Origin: Bacillus sp. FJAT-42376
GTDB taxonomy: Bacteria; Bacillota; Bacilli; Bacillales; Bacillaceae
Length of the DNA: 64,000 nt
Direction: 5' to 3'
NCBI RefSeq assembly: GCF_003816055.1
Contig: NZ_CP033906.1
Span: 2,232,001-2,296,000, forward strand
The notes beneath the pieces are model-generated. The model ran no database searches and was not told the origin of the DNA. It saw only the letters and a list, made by a program, of their open reading frames with translations. The translations under genes were made by a program, and so were the position numbers. Within the stretch, counting starts at the first letter, position 1. Each line of letters starts with the position of its first letter. Below are positions 39,446 through 49,112 of the stretch, one piece after another.

Positions 39446-39808
39446 ATGTCCATCGAACTTACCACAAAATACGGACAAATTGACATCTCCAATGAAGTAA
39501 TTGCAACGGTAGCCGGCGGTGCCGCCATAGATTGCTACGGAATTGTAGGAATGGCCTCCAAAAATCAGATTAAAGATGGAATAACAGATATCCTCCGCAA
39601 AGAGAATTTCAGCAGAGGTGTCATTGTGAGACAGGCAGAAGACAGCATTCACATCGATATGTATATCATTGTCAGCTACGGAACGAAAATTTCAGAGGTA
39701 GCACACAACGTACAGACCAAAGTGAAATATACGCTTGATCACACGGTTGGATTAGCTGTAGACTCAGTAAATATTTTCGTTCAGGGAGTTCGTGTAACGA
39801 ACCCGTAG
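39446..39808 (+). CDS. yloU: Asp23/Gls24-family envelope stress protein
   Basis: The 120-aa protein is a DUF322/Asp23 family member: MSIELTTKYGQIDISNEVIA, CYGIVGMASK, and a C-terminal VNIFVQGVRV. Staphylococcal Asp23 is membrane-associated and linked to envelope stress. The ATG at 39446 follows GGGAGGAA; upstream in-frame starts lack a site. It precedes yloV by 15 nt, a conserved pair across Firmicutes. Confidence 0.92.
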   Translation: MSIELTTKYGQIDISNEVIATVAGGAAIDCYGIVGMASKNQIKDGITDILRKENFSRGVIVRQAEDSIHIDMYIIVSYGTKISEVAHNVQTKVKYTLDHTVGLAVDSVNIFVQGVRVTNP

Positions 39809-39823
39809 TAAGGAGGAAAAATC

Positions 39824-41488
39824 GTGTCAATCAAAACTTTGGACGGCGAGCGCTTTGCCGAAATGATTCTGCAGGGTGCGAGCCATCTATCCAATAATGC
39901 CAAAATGGTGGATGCATTAAACGTGTTCCCCGTACCGGACGGTGATACAGGGACTAATATGAATCTCTCCATGACGTCCGGCGCCAAGGAAGTTAAAAAT
40001 AATGTACAGGCCCATATCGGCAAAGTGGGCACAGCCCTCTCAAGAGGACTGCTGATGGGTGCGCGCGGAAATTCAGGCGTTATTTTATCCCAGCTTTTCA
40101 GAGGATTTTCTAAATCGATTGAAAGCAAAAGCACCATCAGTGCAAAAGATTTTGCACAGGCGCTTCAAACAGGTGTTGATACAGCCTACAAAGCTGTAAT
40201 GAAGCCGGTTGAAGGGACGATTCTGACGGTTGCAAAGGATGCTGCCAAAAAAGCGGTTTCCACAGCTAAAAATGAAGAAGACCTTGTTAAGCTGATGGAA
40301 GCAACCCTTGGCGAAGCAAAAGCATCGTTAAATCGGACGCCCGATCTGCTGCCTGTTCTAAAAGAGGTTGGAGTGGTAGACAGCGGCGGACAGGGTCTGG
40401 TTCTTGTTTATGAAGGCTTCCTTGCTGAGCTGAAAGGCGAAAAGGTGCCGGGAACCCCAATGGCGCTGCCATCCATGAATGATCTTGTCAGTGCCGAGCA
40501 CCATAAAAATGTCCATGCCCATATCAACACCGAAGATATAGAATTCGGTTATTGCACGGAGTTTATGGTCCGGTTTGAAGATGGAAAGAAAGTTTTTTCA
40601 GAAGAGCAGTTCCGCACCGATTTAAGTGAATTTGGAGATTCCTTGCTTGTCATATCCGATGATGAAGTGGCGAAAATACATATTCATGCAGAACATCCGG
40701 GTGAAGTTCTTTCCTACGGCCAACAATACGGCAGCCTCATCAGCATGAAAATTGAAAATATGCGGGAGCAGCACAGCAATCTTGTCGGCGAATCCCCTAA
40801 ATCAAAGAGTGTTCAGGCTGAAAAGAAAAAAGAGAAATACGGGATCATTACCGTTTCAATGGGTGAAGGCATTGCAGATCTCTTCAAGAGCATCGGTGCA
40901 CAAGCTGTAATTGAAGGCGGACAGACAATGAATCCAAGCACGGAAGATATTGTTTCTGCTATTGAAGAAGTAAATGCAGAAAATATCATCATATTGCCGA
41001 ATAACTCCAATATTGTGATGGCGGCCCGCCAGGCTGCATCTGTCGTACAGGAGAATGTTTTAGTCATTCCGTCTAAAACAGTTCCGCAAGGGATGGCGGC
41101 CCTTCTTTCTTTCAATCCGGAGGAAACTCCCGAAGGTAATGAAGAAACGATGACAGACGCACTTGGCCAGGTTAAGTCAGGCCAAGTAACCTATGCGGTT
41201 CGGGATACTCAGATCGACGGTTTGGACATATCCAAAAATGATTTTATGGGAATCATGAACGGAAAGATTGTAACGAAAGACAAAGAGCAGGTGCAGGCGG
41301 CCGTAAAGCTTCTTGAAGAAATGATCAGTGCAGATGATGAAATACTGACCATTTTATACGGAAGTGAAACAAATGAAGAGGAAGTCAGCCAGCTTGTCCA
41401 GCAGATTGAATCGAGTTTCAGCGATATTGAGGTTGAAGTGCATAACGGCAAACAGCCGCTTTATTCATTCATCTTCTCTGTAGAATAA
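39824..41488 (+). CDS. yloV: Fatty acid kinase catalytic subunit FakA-like (DAK2 domain)
   Basis: The 554-aa protein has an N-terminal DhaL/DAK2 ATP-binding domain (FPVPDGDTGTNMNLS near residues 30-45, and RGNSGVILSQLFRG) and a C-terminal DAK1-like part. Staphylococcal FakA phosphorylates fatty acids bound to FakB proteins, feeding PlsX/PlsY. This links it to plsX further on. It starts with GTG after AAGGAGG. Older labels call it a dihydroxyacetone kinase. Confidence 0.9.
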   Translation: MSIKTLDGERFAEMILQGASHLSNNAKMVDALNVFPVPDGDTGTNMNLSMTSGAKEVKNNVQAHIGKVGTALSRGLLMGARGNSGVILSQLFRGFSKSIESKSTISAKDFAQALQTGVDTAYKAVMKPVEGTILTVAKDAAKKAVSTAKNEEDLVKLMEATLGEAKASLNRTPDLLPVLKEVGVVDSGGQGLVLVYEGFLAELKGEKVPGTPMALPSMNDLVSAEHHKNVHAHINTEDIEFGYCTEFMVRFEDGKKVFSEEQFRTDLSEFGDSLLVISDDEVAKIHIHAEHPGEVLSYGQQYGSLISMKIENMREQHSNLVGESPKSKSVQAEKKKEKYGIITVSMGEGIADLFKSIGAQAVIEGGQTMNPSTEDIVSAIEEVNAENIIILPNNSNIVMAARQAASVVQENVLVIPSKTVPQGMAALLSFNPEETPEGNEETMTDALGQVKSGQVTYAVRDTQIDGLDISKNDFMGIMNGKIVTKDKEQVQAAVKLLEEMISADDEILTILYGSETNEEEVSQLVQQIESSFSDIEVEVHNGKQPLYSFIFSVE

Positions 41489-41505
41489 GCGTACAGCTTC
41501 TTAAA

Positions 41506-41530
41506 GGGACCGTCTGAAGACGGTCCTATT
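41506..41530 (+). terminator. Terminator after yloV
   Basis: GGACCGTCT (41507-41515) and AGACGGTCC (41518-41526) form a tight stem. The T-run after it is weak (TATTTATT), so termination may be partial. Confidence 0.65.
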
Positions 41531-41622
41531 TATTATGAATCCCCGTATACAGGTTTCCGGCGAATCTGGTAAACTGAAAGCACTTGAGGCAAATCTAAAG
41601 CTCTGCTGATTTCCTCTTCTGC

Positions 41623-41701
41623 CGTCTGCTATACAGACGAATGGCATCTGATAAGATTTACTGGGAGTGCCGCATTTCTGTACGTGCGGTGTAAATCCTT
41701 T
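41623..41701 (+). promoter_or_regulatory. Structured leader upstream of sdaAB
   Basis: Two hairpins follow each other. CGTCTG/CAGACG (41623-41628 with 41634-41639) is followed by a larger one in which GATTTAC (41655-41661) pairs with GTAAATC (41691-41697) around an inner CCGCA/TGCGG stem. CTTTTG follows, which could allow weak termination. It may be a regulatory leader for serine dehydratase; I do not recognise its class. Confidence 0.4.
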
Positions 41702-41731
41702 TGAACAATATAAACAGAGAGGGGTACATAG

Positions 41732-42394
41732 ATGAAATACCGGAGTGTTTTTGATATTATTGGTCCTGTTATGATCGGACCTTCCAGCTCTCATACAGCC
41801 GGGGCTGCGAGAATCGGCAGAGTAGCCCGCAGTCTTTTTGGAAGGGAGCCGAAATGGGCAACGGTTTCGTTTTATGGATCTTTTGCTAAAACATACCGCG
41901 GGCATGGGACGGATGTCGCCATTATCGGGGGGATACTGGATTTTGATACATTTGATGAGCGGATTAAAACTTCCCTCGATATTGCCGGTTCAAAAGGTAT
42001 GAAAATTACGTTTCTCGAAGAAGAAGCGGTAACGGATCATCCTAATACCGCAAGAGTGATTATTGGTGATGATCAGGGGCAGCTTGAATTGGTCGGCATA
42101 TCGATCGGCGGAGGCAAAATTGAAATTACAGAGCTGAATGGTTTTTTGCTGCAGCTATCAGGTAATCATCCGGCGCTCCTTGTTATGCATAATGACCGGT
42201 ACGGAGCCATTGCGGGTGTAGCGAACGTTCTGGCCAAGCATGCCATTAATATAGGGCATATGAATGTTTCCAGAAAAGAAAAAGGACAGCTTGCCCTGAT
42301 GACCATTGAAGTTGATCAAAATATGGAAACAGGGGTTATTGAGGAATTGAAAACGCTGCCAAATATATTGCAGGTTACTAAAATAGCAGAATAG
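41732..42394 (+). CDS. sdaAB: L-serine dehydratase, beta subunit
   Basis: The 220-aa protein is the iron-sulfur-enzyme beta chain that deaminates serine to pyruvate with the alpha chain. It has the family motif GPSSSHTAGAARIG near residues 15-30 and a C-terminal ACT domain (from about residue 148), a likely serine sensor. GAGAGGGG precedes the ATG. It lies 30 nt before sdaAA. Confidence 0.94.
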   Translation: MKYRSVFDIIGPVMIGPSSSHTAGAARIGRVARSLFGREPKWATVSFYGSFAKTYRGHGTDVAIIGGILDFDTFDERIKTSLDIAGSKGMKITFLEEEAVTDHPNTARVIIGDDQGQLELVGISIGGGKIEITELNGFLLQLSGNHPALLVMHNDRYGAIAGVANVLAKHAINIGHMNVSRKEKGQLALMTIEVDQNMETGVIEELKTLPNILQVTKIAE

Positions 42395-42424
42395 CAGGTT
42401 CGAAAGAGGACGGAGGGAAAAACA

Positions 42425-43315
42425 ATGTTTCGTAATGTTGCAGAGCTCGTGGAGCTTGCATACAGCCGCGGCTGTAAAATATCAGAAGTAATGATTCAGC
42501 AGGAAATGGATGTGACCGGAAAAACCCGGGACGAAGTGTTTGCGATGATGGACAGAAATCTGGAAGTGATGGAGCAGGCAGTGGAAAAAGGCCTGGCCGG
42601 CGTCAAATCCCATTCTGGCCTAACGGGTGGAGATGCAGTCCTCATGCAGGCATACATTGAGAAAGGGAACTTTTTATCCGGAGAAACGATTTTGGACGCA
42701 GTCAGCAAGGCGGTTGCGACAAATGAAGTGAATGCCGCAATGGGAACCATTTGCGCAACTCCGACAGCAGGATCGGCGGGAGTTGTTCCGGGGACGCTTT
42801 TTGCAGTGAGGGACAAGCTCCATCCAACCCGGGAAGAGATGATTGAATTTCTTTTTACTTCCGGCGCATTTGGATTTGTTGTGGCAAACAACGCATCGAT
42901 CTCGGGGGCCGCAGGCGGGTGCCAGGCGGAAGTGGGATCGGCAGCAGGAATGGCTGCTGCCGCAATAACGGAAATGGCAGGGGGAACCCCAAGCCAGGCA
43001 GCAGAGGCGATGGCGATTACCCTCAAAAATATGCTGGGCCTTGTCTGTGATCCGGTAGCAGGCCTCGTTGAAGTGCCTTGCGTAAAACGAAATGCCATGG
43101 GAGCGGCAAACGCCATGGTTGCGGCTGATATGGCTCTTGCGGGAATAACAAGCAGGATTCCTTGTGATGAAGTCATTGATGCGATGTACAAAATCGGCCA
43201 AACGATGCCGACCGCTTTAAAGGAGACCGCTCAAGGCGGTTTAGCTGCTACTCCTACAGGAAGAGAGCTAGAAGCGAAAATTTTCGGAATTCCGTTGGAC
43301 CGCCGTGAGCCTTAA
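42425..43315 (+). CDS. sdaAA: L-serine dehydratase, alpha subunit
   Basis: The 296-aa subunit carries the [4Fe-4S] cluster. Cysteines in CATPTAGSAG, GGCQAEVGSA and GLVCDPVAGLVEVPC match the family cluster ligands. It is preceded by GGAGG and overlaps recG by 11 nt. The two-gene split form is the standard Gram-positive type. Confidence 0.95.
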   Translation: MFRNVAELVELAYSRGCKISEVMIQQEMDVTGKTRDEVFAMMDRNLEVMEQAVEKGLAGVKSHSGLTGGDAVLMQAYIEKGNFLSGETILDAVSKAVATNEVNAAMGTICATPTAGSAGVVPGTLFAVRDKLHPTREEMIEFLFTSGAFGFVVANNASISGAAGGCQAEVGSAAGMAAAAITEMAGGTPSQAAEAMAITLKNMLGLVCDPVAGLVEVPCVKRNAMGAANAMVAADMALAGITSRIPCDEVIDAMYKIGQTMPTALKETAQGGLAATPTGRELEAKIFGIPLDRREP

Positions 43316-45353
43316 TATAAAGGAACCTGTTTCTGTATTAAAAGGGGTCGGCGAAGAGACGGCCTCTGTTTTCATGGAAATGGGGATTCATACGATTGAG
43401 GACCTGCTTGAATATTTTCCTTACCGCTATGAAGATTACCGATTAAAAGATCTGGCTGAAGTCCAGCATGACGAACGGGTTACCGTCGAAGGGAAGGTTC
43501 ATAGTGAACCTTCTCTCGTCTTTTACGGGAAAAAGAAATCAAGATTGACTTTCAGGCTTTTAGTTGGAAGATATCTCGTGAGTGTTGTCTGCTTTAACCG
43601 GCCTTTTTATAAAAAAAAGCTTTTAATTAATCAAGTTGTGACCGTCAGCGGAAAATGGGATAAAAACAGGCAAACCATCACCCTTCAGGACCTGTCTTTT
43701 GCTCCCCGTGAATCCGGACAGGATTTAGAGCCTGTTTATACAGTAAAAGGCTCTGTAACGGTGAAAAGCCTCCGTAAGCATATTGTCCATGCTTTAAAGG
43801 AGTTTGGCGGGGCAATCCCTGAGAACCTTCCAGATCAAATCCGCGAACGATACAAACTGATGGCGAAGCAAGAAGCGGTTAAAACCGTTCACCTGCCTCT
43901 TGATCATGAAAATTTGAAGCATGCAAGAAGAAGGTTTGTTTATGAAGAGTTCCTCATGTTCCAGCTGAAGATGCAGGCTCTCCGGAAAGTGCAGAGGGAG
44001 CAGTCGAAGGGAATCCGGCATGATTTTACCGAGGAAGATATCTCCGTGTTCACTAAAGCCCTCCCATTTGATCTGACTGCCGCCCAGGAAAAGGTATTGG
44101 ATGAAATCAAACAGGATATGAGATCGCCTTACCGGATGAACCGGCTCCTTCAAGGAGATGTGGGGTCCGGTAAAACGGTCGTAGCAGCCGTTGCGATGTA
44201 TGCGGCTAGTTGTTCAGGCTATCAAAGTGCCCTGATGGTTCCTACTGAAATCCTTGCCGAGCAGCATGCTGCTTCTCTTCACGGACTTTTTGAACCGCTT
44301 GGACTTACTGTGGCCCTCTTAACGAGTTCTGTAAAAGGAAAAAGAAGAAGAGAACTGCTCGAGCGCCTCTCAGCCGGAGAGATTCACATACTCGTCGGAA
44401 CACACGCGCTTATTCAGGATGAAGTGAATTTCCATAAGCTTGGCCTTGTTATTACAGACGAGCAGCATCGATTCGGAGTGAATCAGAGAAGGGTTCTAAG
44501 GGAAAAAGGGGAATCCCCTGATGTCCTGTTTATGACCGCCACACCTATTCCGAGAACGCTTGCGATTACGGCATTCGGAGAAATGGATGTATCGGTCATT
44601 GATCAGCTTCCTGCAGGACGGAAAACCATTGAAACCTACTGGGTGAAGCATAATTTGCTTGACCGGATTCTTGGGTTTATCGACAAGGAAGTAAAAAAAG
44701 GCAGACAAGCCTATGTGATTTGCCCCTTGATTGAAGAATCCGAAAAACTGGATGTGCAAAATGCGATTGATGTCCACGCCATGCTTGTGCATTCATTCTC
44801 GCCTAAGTGGAATGTCGGCCTTATGCACGGCAGACTGCATCCGAATGAAAAGGAAGCTGTGATGCGGGAATTCAGTGAAAACCAGACACAAATTCTCGTT
44901 TCCACGACCGTGGTGGAAGTAGGAGTGAATGTTCCAAACGCGACCATCATGGTTATTTATGATGCGGAACGGTTCGGATTATCCCAGCTCCATCAGCTTA
45001 GAGGCCGTGTCGGAAGGGGAAGCGAACAATCCTATTGTATTTTGCTTGCCGATCCCAAATCGGAAACGGGCAAAGAACGAATGAAAATCATGACAGAAAC
45101 AAATGACGGCTTTGTGCTATCTGAAAAGGACCTTGAACTCCGCGGACCCGGTGACTTTTTCGGGAAAAAACAAAGCGGTCTGCCTGAATTCAGGGTGGCA
45201 GATATGGTCCATGATTACCGGGCTCTGGAAACGGCCAGGGAGGATGCCGCCAAGCTAATTTATTCCAAAGCGTTCTGGAACGAACCGGAGTACGAAATGT
45301 TAAGGGGATACTTGGAATCTGCCGGTGTTTTGGAAGGGGAGAAACTTGATTAA
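43305..45353 (+). CDS. recG: ATP-dependent DNA helicase RecG
   Basis: The 682-aa helicase remodels stalled forks and Holliday junctions. An N-terminal wedge/OB domain is followed by Walker A GDVGSGKTVV at about residue 284, DEQHRFG, and the C-terminal GRVGRG motif. It starts with GTG inside sdaAA without a strong ribosome binding site, so translation is probably coupled. Length is typical. Confidence 0.95.
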   Translation: MSLNIKEPVSVLKGVGEETASVFMEMGIHTIEDLLEYFPYRYEDYRLKDLAEVQHDERVTVEGKVHSEPSLVFYGKKKSRLTFRLLVGRYLVSVVCFNRPFYKKKLLINQVVTVSGKWDKNRQTITLQDLSFAPRESGQDLEPVYTVKGSVTVKSLRKHIVHALKEFGGAIPENLPDQIRERYKLMAKQEAVKTVHLPLDHENLKHARRRFVYEEFLMFQLKMQALRKVQREQSKGIRHDFTEEDISVFTKALPFDLTAAQEKVLDEIKQDMRSPYRMNRLLQGDVGSGKTVVAAVAMYAASCSGYQSALMVPTEILAEQHAASLHGLFEPLGLTVALLTSSVKGKRRRELLERLSAGEIHILVGTHALIQDEVNFHKLGLVITDEQHRFGVNQRRVLREKGESPDVLFMTATPIPRTLAITAFGEMDVSVIDQLPAGRKTIETYWVKHNLLDRILGFIDKEVKKGRQAYVICPLIEESEKLDVQNAIDVHAMLVHSFSPKWNVGLMHGRLHPNEKEAVMREFSENQTQILVSTTVVEVGVNVPNATIMVIYDAERFGLSQLHQLRGRVGRGSEQSYCILLADPKSETGKERMKIMTETNDGFVLSEKDLELRGPGDFFGKKQSGLPEFRVADMVHDYRALETAREDAAKLIYSKAFWNEPEYEMLRGYLESAGVLEGEKLD

Positions 45354-45359
45354 TCATCC

Positions 45360-45388
45360 TTGCAATCCAATTGTTTAGATTATATACT
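45360..45388 (+). promoter_or_regulatory. Promoter of the fapR lipid operon
   Basis: TTGCAA (45360-45365), a 17-nt spacer and TATACT (45383-45388). The transcription start would fall near 45395, inside the FapR operator. Confidence 0.65.
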
Positions 45389-45391
45389 ACT

Positions 45392-45410
45392 ATTAGTACC
45401 TAGTCATAAT
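45392..45410 (+). promoter_or_regulatory. FapR operator
   Basis: ATTAGTACCTAGTCATAAT matches the known FapR site (TTAGTACCTAGTCTTAA) with one change. It overlaps the expected transcription start, so FapR should repress its own operon until malonyl-CoA or malonyl-ACP releases it. Confidence 0.92.
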
Positions 45411-45434
45411 AGTGCGGATGGTGTAGCCTTAAAC

Positions 45435-46013
45435 ATGAAGCGAACAAAAAAAGAAAGACAGCAGCTTCTGCTGGAGACAATCAGCGATACTCCTTTTATT
45501 ACGGATGAAGAGCTTTCTGATAAATTTCAAGTAAGCATCCAGACAATACGGCTTGACCGGCTGGAGCTGAGCATACCGGAGCTGCGTGAAAGAATCAGAT
45601 CCGTGGCTCAGGCATCAATGGAAGATGAAGTGAGATCTTTGCCTCCGGAAGAAATTATCGGCGACATTATTGACCTTGATCTCGATCAAAGCGCCATTTC
45701 CATTTTTGAAGTAAAAAAAGAACATGTTTTCCGCCGCAACCAAATTGCCAGGGGCCATCATCTCTTTGCCCAGGCAAATTCGCTTGCCGTAGCTGTCATA
45801 AATGATGAGTTAGCGCTCACTGCAAAAGCGGATATCCGCTTTACGAGACAGGTAATGGAAGGGGAGCGGGTTGTAGCGAAAGCTAAAGTGGAGAAAGTGA
45901 ATGGCACAAATGGACGGACAACCGTAATGGTAAACAGCTATGTAGGAAACGAGCTTGTCTTTTCAGGAGATTTTGAAATGTACCGCTCGAATCAACCAAC
46001 TGATAAAGGATGA
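45435..46013 (+). CDS. fapR: Transcription factor FapR (fatty acid and phospholipid regulator)
   Basis: The 192-aa repressor senses malonyl-CoA. It has an N-terminal DeoR-like helix-turn-helix ([20 protein letters not shown], about residues 20-40) and a C-terminal hot-dog domain that binds the ligand ([20 protein letters not shown]). The ATG at 45435 is preferred, since an earlier in-frame codon at 45360 would run through the promoter and operator. It controls plsX-fabD-fabG downstream and itself. Confidence 0.96.
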   Translation: MKRTKKERQQLLLETISDTPFITDEELSDKFQVSIQTIRLDRLELSIPELRERIRSVAQASMEDEVRSLPPEEIIGDIIDLDLDQSAISIFEVKKEHVFRRNQIARGHHLFAQANSLAVAVINDELALTAKADIRFTRQVMEGERVVAKAKVEKVNGTNGRTTVMVNSYVGNELVFSGDFEMYRSNQPTDKG

Positions 46014-46020
46014 ACCATGA

Positions 46021-47016
46021 ATGAAAATTGCAATCGATGCTATGGGCGGCGACAATGCCCCTCAGGCGATTTGTGAAGGAGCGGCAAAAGCGCTGAATGC
46101 ATTCCCGGATCTTCATATCACCCTGATCGGGAACGAAGATGAAATCAGCAAACATGTGTCTCCTCATGAGCGAATGGCTATTCTTCACACCACTGAAGTC
46201 ATTGAGCCTGAAGATGAACCGGTGAGAGCAGTGCGAAGAAAGAAAAACGCTTCTTTGGTCCTCATGGCGAATGAGGTGAAGGAAGGAAGAGCGGATGCCT
46301 GCATCTCAGCCGGCAACACAGGCGCGCTTATGACAGCCGGTCTTTTCATTGTGGGCAGAATCGACGGCATTGACCGTCCGGCCCTGGCCCCCACTTTGCC
46401 GACTCTTGACGGCAAGGGATTTTTATTTTTGGATGTCGGGGCAAATGTAGATGCCAAGCCTGAACATTTGCTGCAATATGCCATTATGGGATCGGTGTAT
46501 GCAGAAAAAGTAAGAGGGGTAAAAAATCCGTCTGTCGGTCTTCTGAATGTTGGAACAGAAGATAAAAAAGGGAATGACCTGACAAAACATACATTTTTAA
46601 AGCTTAAGGAATCCGGTCTTCATTTCAAGGGAAATGTCGAGGCGCGTGATTTGCTGGACGGCGCAGCGGATGTCGTCGTAACCGATGGATTTACCGGCAA
46701 TGTCACATTGAAAACGATTGAGGGAACGGCAATTTCAGTTTTTTCAATGCTAAAAACGGCTTTGACGAGCAATCTGAAATCGAAGCTTGCTGCTGCAGTT
46801 CTCAAACCGAAGCTAAAGGGAATCCGGACCCAATTGGATTACTCTGAATATGGCGGTGCCGCTCTGTTTGGATTAAATGCTCCTGTTGTAAAAGCACATG
46901 GGTCATCCGACCCCAATGCCGTATACAATGCGATCCGCCAAACGAGAGACATGATTGCCCATGATGTATCCGGTACAATCAGAGCCGCGGTTGCTGAACG
47001 TCAAACGGCTGAATAA
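46021..47016 (+). CDS. plsX: Phosphate acyltransferase PlsX
   Basis: The 331-aa enzyme makes acyl-phosphate from acyl-ACP for phosphatidic acid synthesis. The N-terminal [12 protein letters not shown], the [10 protein letters not shown] and the VTDGFTGNV motifs are diagnostic. It is a peripheral membrane protein. It follows fapR by 7 nt and works with FakA-type kinases such as yloV in this window. Confidence 0.96.
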   Translation: MKIAIDAMGGDNAPQAICEGAAKALNAFPDLHITLIGNEDEISKHVSPHERMAILHTTEVIEPEDEPVRAVRRKKNASLVLMANEVKEGRADACISAGNTGALMTAGLFIVGRIDGIDRPALAPTLPTLDGKGFLFLDVGANVDAKPEHLLQYAIMGSVYAEKVRGVKNPSVGLLNVGTEDKKGNDLTKHTFLKLKESGLHFKGNVEARDLLDGAADVVVTDGFTGNVTLKTIEGTAISVFSMLKTALTSNLKSKLAAAVLKPKLKGIRTQLDYSEYGGAALFGLNAPVVKAHGSSDPNAVYNAIRQTRDMIAHDVSGTIRAAVAERQTAE

Positions 47017-47029
47017 TGGAGGAATAGAT

Positions 47030-47974
47030 ATGTCTAAAATTGCATTTGTTTTCCCCGGTCAGGGGTCTCAGACCGTTGGGATGGGGCAGGATTTTGCTGA
47101 ACAGACCAAAGAAGGAAAAGCTCTTTTTCAAAAAGCAGATGAAGTGCTGGAAGCTAATTTGAGCCAAATTATGCTCGAAGGCCCGAAAGAGGAATTGACC
47201 CTTACATATAATGCCCAGCCTGCGCTTGTAACAGCAAGTATTGCAGCCTGGCAGCTCCTTGACAAGGAAGGAATCAGACCCGATTATACAGCTGGACACA
47301 GCCTTGGTGAATACTCAGCGCTTGTTGCTTCCGGTGTTCTCTCCTTTGAAGATGCGGTGCTTGCTGTCCGGAGACGGGGAGAGTTTATGAATGAAGCAGT
47401 GCCGGCCGGTGAAGGCGCTATGGCAGCCATTATGGGAATGGAAGCCCCGACATTACGGGAGATTGCCCAAACGGTAACAGAGGAAGGCCACTCGGTCCAG
47501 CTGGCGAACTTAAACTGCCCGGGGCAAATCGTCATTTCCGGAACCGCTAAGGGAGTTGAGCTTGCGTCTGCGAAAGCGAAAGAAGCCGGTGCAAAGAGAG
47601 CGATCCCACTTGATGTGAGCGGGCCATTCCACTCTGAATTAATGAAGCCTGCAGCCAATCAGCTGAAATCGGTTTTGGACAATATGGAATTAAAGGATGC
47701 TTCGATTCCGGTGATCGCGAATGTGACGGCACAGCCTGAAAAGGAAGGCGGCCGCATTCAGGAATTGCTCATCCAGCAGCTTTATTCTCCTGTCCGCTGG
47801 GAGGAATCCGTCAAAACCATGATTGAAAACGGAGTGGACACGTTCGTTGAAATCGGTTCAGGTAAAGTACTTTCAGGACTGATCAAAAAAATTGACCGCA
47901 ATGTAAAGACGCTTTCCGTATCGGATATGGCGACACTTCAGGCGGCAGTTGAAGCGCTTAAGGAGGAGTCATGA
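47030..47974 (+). CDS. fabD: Malonyl-CoA:ACP transacylase
   Basis: The 314-aa enzyme loads malonate onto ACP. It has the N-terminal FPGQGSQ, the nucleophile serine in [10 protein letters not shown] near residue 90, and the catalytic histidine in SGPFHSELM. The ATG at 47030 follows GGAGGAA; an in-frame start at 46955 would lie inside plsX. Overlap with fabG is one to four bases. Confidence 0.96.
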   Translation: MSKIAFVFPGQGSQTVGMGQDFAEQTKEGKALFQKADEVLEANLSQIMLEGPKEELTLTYNAQPALVTASIAAWQLLDKEGIRPDYTAGHSLGEYSALVASGVLSFEDAVLAVRRRGEFMNEAVPAGEGAMAAIMGMEAPTLREIAQTVTEEGHSVQLANLNCPGQIVISGTAKGVELASAKAKEAGAKRAIPLDVSGPFHSELMKPAANQLKSVLDNMELKDASIPVIANVTAQPEKEGGRIQELLIQQLYSPVRWEESVKTMIENGVDTFVEIGSGKVLSGLIKKIDRNVKTLSVSDMATLQAAVEALKEES

Positions 47975-48717
47975 TGCTATTACAAGGCAAAACAGCGATC
48001 GTAACAGGAGCATCAAGAGGAATCGGCCGCGCGATTGCATTGGATCTTGCCAAAAACGGGGCGAACGTCGCCGTTAATTTTGCAGGCAATGAACAAATGG
48101 CGAAAGAAACAGCCGATGAGATTACGGCAATGGGCAGAGAAGCGATCACCATTAAGGCGGATGTGTCTGATGCTGAAGCGGTCAAGGATATGGTAAAACA
48201 AGTCACAGACCGATTTGGCACACTCGATATTCTTGTCAACAACGCTGGGATCACTAGAGATAACCTGCTGATGAGAATGAAAGAAGATGAGTGGGATGAT
48301 GTAGTGAATACGAACCTGAAGGGCGTATTTATTTGCACCAAAGCGGTCACAAGGCAAATGATGAAGCAAAGAAACGGCCGGATCATTAACATTACCTCCG
48401 TTGTCGGTGAGATTGGCAATCCGGGCCAGGCTAACTATGTAGCGGCCAAAGCGGGTGTGATCGGATTAACGAAAACATCCGCCAGGGAACTCGCGGCCAG
48501 GAATATAACCGTAAATGCTGTTGCCCCAGGGTTTATCACAACGGATATGACGGATAAACTGACGGACGAAATAAAAGAAGAAATGCTGAAGCAGATTCCG
48601 CTTGCCAAGTTTGGAGAAGGTCAGGATATAGCCAATCTCGTCACTTTTTTGGCCAGTGAAAACAGTGCATACATGACCGGGCAGACGCTTCACGTAAATG
48701 GCGGAATGTTCATGTAG
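47974..48717 (+). CDS. fabG: 3-oxoacyl-ACP reductase
   Basis: The 247-aa short-chain dehydrogenase reduces 3-ketoacyl-ACP with NADPH. The TGASRGIG cofactor loop, NNAG, the catalytic serine and the YVAAKAG motif are all present. Two ATG codons (47971 and 47974) follow AGGAGG with 4 and 7 nt spacing; I prefer the second. It is the third FapR-controlled gene of the operon. Confidence 0.96.
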   Translation: MLLQGKTAIVTGASRGIGRAIALDLAKNGANVAVNFAGNEQMAKETADEITAMGREAITIKADVSDAEAVKDMVKQVTDRFGTLDILVNNAGITRDNLLMRMKEDEWDDVVNTNLKGVFICTKAVTRQMMKQRNGRIINITSVVGEIGNPGQANYVAAKAGVIGLTKTSARELAARNITVNAVAPGFITTDMTDKLTDEIKEEMLKQIPLAKFGEGQDIANLVTFLASENSAYMTGQTLHVNGGMFM

Positions 48718-48730
48718 AACATTTGCAAAA

Positions 48731-48765
48731 TCAATCTGGTGTTTTCCGTTCAGATTGACTATAAT
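48731..48765 (+). promoter_or_regulatory. Inverted repeat and -10-like box before acpP
   Basis: TCAATCTG (48731-48738) pairs perfectly with CAGATTGA (48751-48758) over 12 nt and is followed at once by TATAAT (48760-48765). No good -35 box is visible. It may be a hairpin ending most fabG transcripts or an operator for a separate acpP promoter. Confidence 0.4.
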
Positions 48766-48786
48766 ACTTGAGGGGAGGTGAATGTA

Positions 48787-49020
48787 ATGGCAGACGTTTT
48801 AGATCGCGTAACAAAGATCATCGTTGACCGCCTTGGAGTCGATGCTTCCGAAGTAAAGATGGAGTCCTCTTTTAAAGATGACCTCGGAGCTGATTCCCTG
48901 GATGTAGTTGAGCTTGTAATGGAACTTGAAGATGAGTTCGATATGGAGATTTCTGATGAAGATGCAGAGAAAATCGCTACAGTGGGTGACGCTGTTAACT
49001 ACATACAGAGCCAACAGTAA
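48787..49020 (+). CDS. acpP: Acyl carrier protein
   Basis: The 77-aa acidic protein carries acyl chains on a phosphopantetheine attached to S37 in GADSLD. The ATG at 48787 has GGGAGGTGA 6 nt before it; the GTG at 48778 overlaps that site. It follows fabG by 69 nt and ends the lipid operon, with a terminator behind it. Confidence 0.97.
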   Translation: MADVLDRVTKIIVDRLGVDASEVKMESSFKDDLGADSLDVVELVMELEDEFDMEISDEDAEKIATVGDAVNYIQSQQ

Positions 49021-49030
49021 AGTATGTTGA

Positions 49031-49062
49031 AGTCCCGCTATGAATGCGGGGCTTTCTCCCTT
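49031..49062 (+). terminator. Terminator after acpP
   Basis: AGTCCCGC (49031-49038) pairs with GCGGGGCT (49046-49053) and TTTCTCCCTTTT follows. The stem is 8 bp with one wobble. Confidence 0.8.
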
Positions 49063-49112
49063 TTATACGAGGAGGAAGCGCCCCAATTGTTTTGGTAATG
49101 ATGGAGGTAGTT

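Noticed and set aside
41655..41697. T-box riboswitch before sdaAB
   Set aside because: GGGAGTGCCGC is only loosely like the T-box sequence. The TGGN bulge for tRNA-Ser and a stem I with specifier loop were not found.
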